This document shows positions 56,191 through 64,000 of a stretch of DNA of 64,000 bases, piece by piece. Position 1 is the first letter of the stretch, and the number at the start of each line of letters is the position of its first letter. The stretch is from Rutpela maculata (lineage: Eukaryota; Arthropoda; Insecta; Coleoptera; Cerambycidae): NCBI GenBank assembly GCA_936432065.2, contig OW386293.2:63696265-63760264 (forward strand), given 5' to 3'. Position numbers and translations under genes: made by a program. The notes under the pieces were generated by a model. The model saw only the letters and a list, made by a program, of their open reading frames with translations. It was not told where the DNA came from and searched no databases.

Positions 56191-58578
56191 CTAAGTTATG
56201 TCGTGGCAACGTGCATAGAGATCTCCGAGGGAGTTCGAAATGAGGCGCATAAATTTGTCTTCTAAGACTCGGAATTTTCTCATTGTCGTGGCCGGGATGC
56301 TGCACCACACCAACGCCGCGTATGTGATGGCCGGCTTAATCACCATGGTATATAACAATTTCTTTTCGTTTAGTCCGCTACCCCATGCCAGGAGCGGATA
56401 TAGACTCCTGGACATGGAGTAGACCTTTCGTACAGTTTCGTTTACGTCTGTGTTCAACGTCAGTCTTCTGTCTAAGTTCACCCCCGGATACTTCACGCAC
56501 CTTTTGATTGGAATTTGGTGACCCCCATCTAAATTGGTTAAACTGCGGTTCTCAGTAAACCGGTGCGTGAAGAGTATGGCCTCCGACTTTTCGGCGTTGA
56601 TCCGAATCTTCCATCTATCGTAATACGCCGTGGCACGGGCTATGTGTGCTTTCAGCAGCATGTTCGCAGCTTGTGCGTTATGCGAATGTGCGTACATGGC
56701 CGTGTCGTTGGCACACTTGGCAAGGTTCGTGTTCGGAAACTCCGGAAAGTCGGAGACGTACAGGTTGTATAGCTTGGGTGACAGGCATGACCCCTGGGGG
56801 ACGCCCGCGCGAATGTCCCGCAGAGTTGAGAGTTTGTTATTCACCCTGACCTGCAGTGATCTGCCCGTCAGGAAAGAGTGAATTAGTTTGGTGATATATG
56901 TCGAAAAGGCCAATGAATTTAGTTTGTGGAGTAAGCCTGGGATCCATACTGTATCGAAAGTTTTCTCAATATCGAGCAGCACCATTACTGCTTCTTCCGC
57001 GGTTGCAATGTACTTTGACGTCATTCACGATCCTGATGACCTGATGTAGTGCCCCTGCCTTTGTTGAAACCAAACTGGCATTCATCGTCAATGTGGAATT
57101 CATCTTGGGCAGCGTCTAGTCTGACGAGGATAACCTTTTCCAGCAACTTGGAGATCGCCAACAGCAGCGAGATCGGTCGATAGCTGTCGGCGAGCTTCGC
57201 GTCCTCGTTCGATTTCAGGATTGGCATGACCATGACGCATTTCCACTGGCTGGGCCAGCGTTGTAGTCGCAGGATCGCTTTGAAAATGTTCGTCAATTGT
57301 ACAATGCCTTTCCGCGGAAGATATTTGAGCAGCCTGTATTCGATACAGTCTGCCCCGGGGCCTTGTCATTCGGTAAAGTCCGGACGATGCCCGCAACTTT
57401 CGAGGAATTGGTCATGACTTGAAAATTCTCGTCTCGTCAATTGGATGTCATAACCAATTAGTTCGTTGATGTCGTTTTCGATGCGGTCGTGTCCGAGATT
57501 GTTTGGTATTCGTGCGTTGTGTATGTTTGTAAACTGGTTAGCTATGTCTTCAACTTTCTGGGCGTCTGTCACAGCTGTTCGTCCGTTGGCGTTAGTCAGC
57601 GCGGGCATGGCCTCCCACGTATTTCTGATGGCCCTCGACAGTTTGCACAGCGAGTTGTCCTGAGGATTGAGCACTTCTAGCCTCTCCTGCCAGTTTCGTT
57701 TTTTGTCGGTATTGATGACGATCCTGATACGCCGTTGCAGCCCGCCCATCTCGGCCCTAGCGACGACATCACGATTTCGCTGTCAAGGCCGTCTCAGTCG
57801 GTTCTTTTTGCGTATGTCCTCTATGACCGCCGCGTCGAGTCGATCTTTGTGTGGGTTTATGGTTATGGTTGTTGCAACACTCCGTTTGGCGTCCTGCACT
57901 ATCCTTGTGAACTCCCCCACCACATTTTCCAGTTCGGCGAATGTGGTGATATTATTTGCAAGTGTCAGGTGTGTATTTATGTGTGTCTTGTAGAGACGCC
58001 AATCGCCGTCTCTATAATTCCAACAGGACTGGATTGTGGTCGGATGTGAGCCCTCCAGCGCCACTGGTGACGTAGAGTCCCTCACATCCTTGTTGACCAC
58101 GATGTCGAGGGTGGTGGGGTGTTGTACCGTTTTCCAGAAAATGTGTGGGATCATTCGGATACTGCAGCATGACATTACGATTACTCACGTAATTGTACAG
58201 AGTGTTGCCGTTGGCGTTGTTGCGATGGCAGTTCTATGCGCTATGTCGAGTGTAAAGTCACCTATAAGCAAGCAGCGTGGATTCCCGTTCACCAAATTCT
58301 CAAAACAACCCGCCGTGAACCCGTTCGAGGGCCGGTTATACGTGGCGACGATACTCATGCTGCCTTCCAGCGCCACACACACGTTCTCCACGGAAGTGTT
58401 CCGTAGACAGCGATTCTTGTGCGCAATGTCCGACGCATAGCTTCTCCTGTCTGTCGAGTTTAGTCTCGTTCAGAAGCATAATATTGATTTTATGCCTTGT
58501 TAGGTAGTTAATTAAAAAGGGAATTTTGTTACCTATACCGTTGGCGTTCCATGAAGAGATCTTTAGCTTAAAAGGCAT
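56191..58578 (-). pseudogene. LINE ORF2 (copy 3), endonuclease-RT in pieces
   Basis: It starts MPFKLKISSWNANGIGNK at 58578 and overlaps the ORF1 stop by 11 nt as in copy 1. The endonuclease is split among frames at 58578-58336, 58391-58185 and 58175-57783; GGREHE-like sequence replaces part of it because of indels. The linker (57749-57366) retains DIANQFTNIHNARIPNN, which is missing in copy 1. The RT is in two frames (57296-57021 and 57024-56191) with SYRPISLL, LLDIEKTFDTVW, AGVPQGSCLSPKLYN. The catalytic segment reads KCANDTAMYAH: the expected YADD is CAND, so the first catalytic Asp is Asn. Confidence 0.85.
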
Positions 58579-59490
58579 CAGCAGGCAGATCCCGGAAGAA
58601 GCCCGTTACCACCTGGAATTTGTCGAAGGCGCAGGTGCAGCCCTCGAGTTGATCGTTGAGTTCATCCATCCGTACCAGTAACTGATTGATGTTGACTAAC
58701 GAGGCCATCCTCTTCGTCGAGTCCCGGAGCCGACGAAGTTTGTCCATCCCGGATCTAGATGGGTATGTAGATGGTGGGTTCCATTGGTCCGTTTGCAATG
58801 GAGGGGACGGTCTCGCTAGTTGTTGTTGCCATTGTAGAGGTTGGGATTGGGTCCTTCTCTGCGTTCATGCGTTTACTTTAGGTAATTGTTGCTGACGAGG
58901 TGTTTCTACCTCTACAGCTGGCTGGGGCTGTGGTGGCACCACATCCATGTCTTCCTCTATTCTCACTTGACCGGCGTGGCGGTTTGCAGTGGTTATTGGT
59001 GCTTTGCTTGGCGGCGGCATGGCGTGCCTCGAGGAACCGGGATAGGTAAACGTGGGGTTACCCATATCCGGAACGGCTAGTTTCCTCTTCTTGTTGGTGC
59101 TGTCGCTGGGGCGCAATTTGAAAATCGTCGCAACTTCATTTTGACCTTGGGTCTGTGCCTTGGTGGTAGCTGTGCGTATCGGAGCCGCCTTAAAGCTATC
59201 TGCGGATGCCGACCCGCTGTCCATATCCATGTTTTCTTCTGCAGCAAACACGGCCGATTTAGCGCGTGCGCCATTTTTCACATTGTTTTTAGATTAAGAT
59301 TGAGTTTGAGATTGAGTGACTGGTCCGTCTCCTTTTCACTTGAGCGTTTTCCTCATTATTGTCTTGCGATCCAGGGACACTATGGAGATGTCGCTATCAT
59401 CTCCTGACTTCCTCGTTGGGGGAAGGGTGGGCCAGTCCTTCGATCAGCCACTCATCTCTTTTTGGATAGCCGATATCTCTGATGGGTTCA
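58568..59490 (-). pseudogene. LINE ORF1 (copy 3), zinc-knuckle region deleted
   Basis: The likely start is the Met at about 59490 (MNPSEISAIQKEMSG), followed by stops. The readable part (59281-58865) runs ENMDMDSGSASADSFK, VATIFKL, KRKLAVPDMGNPTF to EVETPRQQQLPKVNA. In copy 1, PRQ and LPKVNA are about 240 codons apart and enclose the PRE_C2HC region and all three knuckles; here they are joined directly. A TGA follows, then the C-terminal part (58798-58568) ending ADAF. Without the knuckles this protein could not bind nucleic acid in the usual way. Confidence 0.8.
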
Positions 59491-59900
59491 TGGTATTGTC
59501 TTTGATTTTTAGTTTATAAGTTGTCCTCGACCGATTTTTCACCAAATCGGTCTGGGGAGGAAGGTCGTACGGTTATTGCCTCTACTGACCGGCAAACCTG
59601 GCAGGTGTCGAAAAACTGATAAATGTCAAGTAGATTTTCTATGGTTATTCAAAAAGTTTTAAGTTGGCACTTGCACTAATTTTAGATTATGATAGTGTAT
59701 GGTTTATAGAGGTTAGAAACACCGTAAATATTTCCGGCGGTGTGCCGGAAATTGGCCTAAAGTCTTGGACTTTTAATGTCAATATCACTTGGATTTATAA
59801 TCTATTTAAAAACTCACAGAAGCCCAGCTAAGGGCTGATCGTAGACACACGGGCTCCTGGGGATGACTCAAACGGCTACCACACACTTTATTTTTGCATT

Positions 59901-60239
59901 TTTAACGAAAAAATTACAATTATTGTGACGTTCAGGAAAGATCACGTGGCACAATAACACATATTTCTTCGATCCCCGTTCTCTCAAACACAAATCACCC
60001 AAATTTTGAATGCAGTATTGCTAATAATAATTATTGTTTGACAGTCGAAGAAAAATCAAATCATTTTAAGTTCATCTTGTGCCAATAGCAACATTTTACA
60101 ATAATTACACGATACTTCACATCTTCTTGCAAATTCACAATTTCACAAAGGACCAAAATTTTAAAAATGCGAAAACCGTATTTAAAAATTGAGAAAATAA
60201 GTGAAAAAATTACAAAATATTTTGCATTATTTATATTCT
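59901..60239. other. AT-rich spacer before the satellite
   Basis: No gene seen. Confidence 0.4.
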
Positions 60240-62660
60240 AGAAACAACCGCCACATATCGATTTTGAAGAGATTTGCAACAAAACTTCAGCACGAAGAAA
60301 ACTTTTTCACCCACCGACCACTCACGGAATGCCGAATTCTTTTAAAAATTACAGTCGACCCGCAAAAAGCTTCAAAACACCGAATTTCACAAAAATATCG
60401 ACTTTCAGACTTATTACTTTTTGCCTATTTTAACTCCCAAATTCAACTCGGCCAGAATTTTTTTATAAAAACCACAGATTTGTCCACACACTGCCGAAAA
60501 CACATTTCGACATATTTTACTCATCAAACCGTCAACAACAAAAAATCACCACCGGCCACACCCACAACCCGAATTTCACACAAATATAAATTTTCACTTT
60601 TTTCTACTAATAACTTTTTCGCATTTTTCAACCCCAAATCTAACGGCCAAAAATTCAACTCGACACTTTTTCTCACCAAAACTTCTACACGAAACAAAAT
60701 TTTCACCCCCGATCACCCCAAATACTATCCCGGATTCTCTTAAAAATTAACAATAGATCCGTAAAAAGTCCCAAAACACCGAACTTCACACAAAATATCG
60801 ATTTTCAGCTTTTTCCGATAATTCCAATAAACGCAATCGACCAGTAAACATCTCAAAACACTGAATTTCCCACAAATAAGGATTTTCAGCCTTTTCGATA
60901 ATTACAACATTTTTCTATTTTTGAACCCTCAAATTCAACTCGGTCTAGTCCAGCTTAAAAACCACAGATTCGTCCACATACTGCCAAAAACGCAATTCGA
61001 TATTCTTTGCTCATCAAAACATCAACAAAAAAAAATCACCCCCGACCACCCCTCAACTGCGTCCTTGATTTTAAAAAAATTACAATAGACCTATAAAATG
61101 CTCAAAAAGCCCAATTTCACACAAATATCAATTTTCAGCTTTTTCCAATAATTACAACTTTTTCCCATTTTCAACTCCCAAATTCAACTCGACCAGAAAA
61201 TTCTTTAAAACTCACAGATTCGTTCACATACTGCCAAAACGTAATTCGACATTCTTTGCTCATCAAAACATCAGCAAAGGAAAATCACCCCCACAACCGC
61301 ATCCTGGATTCTCTTAAAAATTACAGTCGACCTGTAAAAGTACCAAAACATCGAATTTCACACAAATATCGATTTTCTGCTTTTTCCGATAATTACAACT
61401 TTTTTCTCATTTTTCAATCCCCAAATTCAACTCGTTTAAAAAATTCTTAAAAACCCACAGATTTGCCCACATACTGCCAAAAACGCAATTCGACATTTTT
61501 TGCTCATCAAAACATCAACAAATAATCACCCTCGACCACTCCCTCAGCCACAACCCATATTCTTTTAAAAATTACAATCGACCTGTAAAAGTCTCAAAAC
61601 ACCGAATTTCACACAAATATCGGTTTTCAGCTTTTTCTGATAATTAAAACTTTTTTTCCATTATTCAACTCCCAAATTCAACTCGGCCAGAAAATTCTTA
61701 ATGAGTCACAGATTCGTCCACATACTGCCAAAAACGCATTTCGCTCTGATGGTCTGAATACCATAAAAAAAAGTCACTCCCGATCACCCCCACGCATCCC
61801 GGATTCTAATAAAAATTACAATCGACCCGTAGAAGTCTCCTAACACCGAATTTCACACAAATATAAATTTTCAACATTTTCTGATAATTATAACTTTTTC
61901 CCAAATTCCAACTCGGCCAAAAAATTCTTAAAAACTGACAGATTCCCCCATCTCCCCTCCCCCCAACGAAATCCCGTATTTTCTTAAAAACTACAATCGA
62001 CACGTAAAAAGTCTCAAAACACAAATATCGATTTTCAGCTTTTTCCGATAATTACAATTCTTTTCCCCATTTTTTCAAATTCAACTCGGTCAGAAAATTC
62101 TTAAAAACCCACAGATTTGTCCACATACTGCCAAGAACACAATTCGGCAATTTTTACACATTAAAACATCAACAAAAAAAATCATCCCCGACCACCCCCC
62201 AACTGCATTCCGGATTCTCTTAAAAATTACAATCGACCTGTAAAAGTCTCAAAACACGGAATTTCACACAAATATAAATTTTCAGCATTTACTGATAATT
62301 ATGACATTTTTTCATTTTTCAACCCTGAAATCCAACTCTGACCAGAAATTCTTAAAAACCAACAGATTCATCCGCATACTGTCAAAACCCCAACCCCCAT
62401 CCCCCCACAAGCGCATCACCGTATTCTATCAAAAATTACAATCGACCCGTAAAAAGTCTCAAAACACCGAATTTCACACAAATGTTGATTTTCAGCTTTT
62501 TCCGACACTTATAACTTTTCCCATTTTTCAACCCCCAAATCCAACTCTGCTAGAAAATTTTGAAAAACCTACAAAATCTTTCACATAATGCCAAAAACCC
62601 AGATCTACATTTTTGCTCATCAAAACATCGACAACAAAAAAAAATCAATCACCTGGTTAA
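60240..62660 (+). repeat. Complex satellite, about 245-bp units
   Basis: AATTTCACACAAATAT or a close variant recurs near 60380, 60570, 60780, 60862, 61112, 61351, 61603, 61848, 62258 and 62470. Each is followed by CGATTTTCAGCTTTTTCCGA, AATTCAACTCGGCCAGAAA, CCACAGATTCGTCCACATAC, TGCCAAAAACGCAATTCGAC and CATCAAAACATCAACAAAAA. Full periods are 239-252 bp; some units are shortened. A 180-codon frame at 60201-60743 is read through by chance in unit DNA and is not conserved between units. Confidence 0.9.
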
Positions 62661-63540
62661 AAACGTACCTCAACTTACACCCCTGTAACTTCACTCCTGT
62701 GAAGATTCGAAAACCATCCTCTTTCCAACTAGACTAAAATCTTTCAAAAAGTATGCGATGTATCAGCACCGAACGCTTTCGTGTAAAAAAAAAAAACGTT
62801 TCAACCTCCGTATTTCGCCCCCTCGAATTTAAAATTTTCTAAACCACTTCCAATAGTTGACATTTGACGAGATCTTTAAAATAAACATACACTTAGCATA
62901 CATAAAACTTGCAAAAATTCGCAATATCTCTATTCATCGTATCAGGCCAAACACATCGTGTCATGCCAAATACATTGTATCAGGCCAAACACAAAATCAA
63001 AATGTTTGCAAATAAATTATAAATAAAACTGCATATTTTCAGGTCTGCTTCTTTTTATTTTGCAGAATAATAAAAACTATGAACATTTCTGATTTTATAT
63101 AAACAGAAACTACTAAAGAAATAATGAATCTTTTTTAATGAAATGGTGAAATAGTAGGCCCTGTAGGCGTAAACTGTTATGGACAATTTCAAATAAAAAT
63201 ATTTATTATTTTCCCTAAAAAACGAAATTTAAAAAGAAATTGAAGCTTCATTAAAAAACTCCCATTTGGTCTTGCTGACTCATTTTCTCAAATTGTAGCT
63301 TTTTGAACGTGCTTTACATTGCTGATCAAAATCAATTCTTTATATTATTTTAAAGTTACATTTCATGTATATTTGTAAAAAGCATTATTTTGTAATGCAT
63401 TTTTTTTATCGAAAAAATGTCCAGCCAAATACTTTTCTCAACTGCTAAAATTGCTTTGAACAATTAGAAAATTTACACTCTTTTAATTAGAAGCTGCGAT
63501 ATCGAATCTTTTGCATTTCATGCATTTGTTTCTATACATA
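62661..63540. other. AT-rich spacer with a short tandem repeat
   Basis: ATCAGGCCAAACACA-type words occur three times in about 60 bp (62935-62995). Otherwise nothing recognisable. Confidence 0.5.
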
Positions 63541-63544
63541 TAAT

Positions 63545-64000
63545 ATACAGGGTGTCCAAAGAGTCTGGAAATTGTCAAATATCTCGAGAAATACACGTTG
63601 TATCCAAAGAAGAAAAAACACGTCTTTAATAATTTTAAAAGCGCTATCCAATGATACCAAACGCAACCCCCCACCCCCACGCCTTGGGTTGGGGCGGGGG
63701 ACAACTTTAAAATCTTAATCAGAATCGGATTCTACTGTAAAAATTACGTCAAGTTTGTCTGAAACGTTTTTTTCGATTCATGGCAGATGGCGCTGTAATC
63801 GCAAAAATAATTTTTTTCGTAATTTCTAAAAAATTCTACAGAAGAATGAAGAATAATAAAGTACGAGTTCATTTTCTTGAAAAAGCCATTCAATGCTGTT
63901 AAATTTAATAGATATGAGCGAAACTAAAAATTCAATACATAACATAGCAAGAGGCATAGTAGCAGACGTTGCTCTCGCAATAAAAATCTTAAAATATTTT
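63545..64000 (+). mobile_element. End of a mariner-like repeat, truncated by the window
   Basis: TATACAGGGTGTCCAAAGAG matches the general form of Tc1/mariner ends in insects (compare 52205). It is followed by a GC-rich hairpin around CCCCACCCCCACGCC / GGGGCGGGGG and by GCAGATGGCGCTGTAATCGC. No transposase within the window. Confidence 0.45.

Larger units (their letters stand above)
55444..59900 (-). mobile_element. Jockey-like LINE, copy 3 (most complete 5' end)
   Basis: Minus-strand copy of the family at 4.07-8.79 kb. The TTGAA-type tail ends near 55444, the 3' UTR covers about 55460-56180, ORF2 56191-58578, ORF1 about 58568-59490, and a 5' UTR probably reaches about 59900. The 5' UTR contains a hairpin TTTCCGGC...GCCGGAAA near 59730-59752. 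The exact 5' border and target duplication could not be found. Both ORFs are broken, and ORF1 has lost its zinc-knuckle segment. Confidence 0.85.

Noticed and set aside
60201..60743. 180-codon plus-strand frame as a gene
   Set aside because: Lies in satellite units and is not preserved in neighbouring units.

Overview
This window is AT-rich, gene-poor eukaryotic DNA built almost entirely of transposable elements and satellites. The element set (Jockey-like LINE with a zinc-knuckle ORF1, Ty1/copia element primed by initiator tRNA-Met, Tc1/mariner and hAT remnants, many foldback MITEs, introns of about 56 nt) points to an arthropod, most likely an insect. Species cannot be told from the sequence alone. 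I see no intact host gene, no convincing tRNA or rRNA gene and no CRISPR array. Every long reading frame belongs to a broken mobile element or a simple repeat.

Layout. 1-1.7 kb: degenerate Tc1/mariner-like transposon. 3.8-11.2 kb: a palindromic host repeat with a tRNA-B-box-like, T-run-ended motif in each arm; each arm is split by its own 5'-truncated copy of the same LINE (4.07-8.79 kb plus strand, 9.0-11.0 kb minus strand). 11.8-14.9 kb: three copies of a dispersed element with a terminal hairpin (here HPE) around a 30-bp minisatellite with higher-order structure. 15.6-20.6 kb: a series of MITEs and foldbacks, one with a perfect 8-bp target duplication. 21.1-22.7 kb: GC-rich tandem repeat and two LINE endonuclease remnants. 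22.7-34.5 kb: two nearly identical 3.2-kb arms in inverted orientation around a 5.3-kb spacer, the right arm bounded by long (TA)n tracts. 34.8-41.6 kb: foldback elements, another HPE and a mariner-like remnant. 41.6-42.8 kb: a tandem array of exon-like units with splice-site-like borders and about 56-nt introns, one split by a small transposon. 45.05-50.93 kb: a complete but decayed copia element with two 258-bp LTRs, interrupted in its reverse transcriptase by a 1.2-kb foldback. 52.8-53.8 kb: hAT-like non-autonomous element. 55.4-59.9 kb: third LINE copy (minus strand). 60.2-62.7 kb: satellite of about 245-bp units. 63.5 kb to the end: terminus of a mariner-like repeat.

The elements do not form a pathway. 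The logic is nested insertion: LINEs in a palindromic repeat, a foldback in a copia element, a microtransposon in an exon array, HPE fragments in a minisatellite. The parts most worth a second look are the exon-like array at 41.6-42.8 kb, the paired LINE insertions in the palindrome, and the young 3.2-kb inverted duplication carrying a SAM-like mini-exon.
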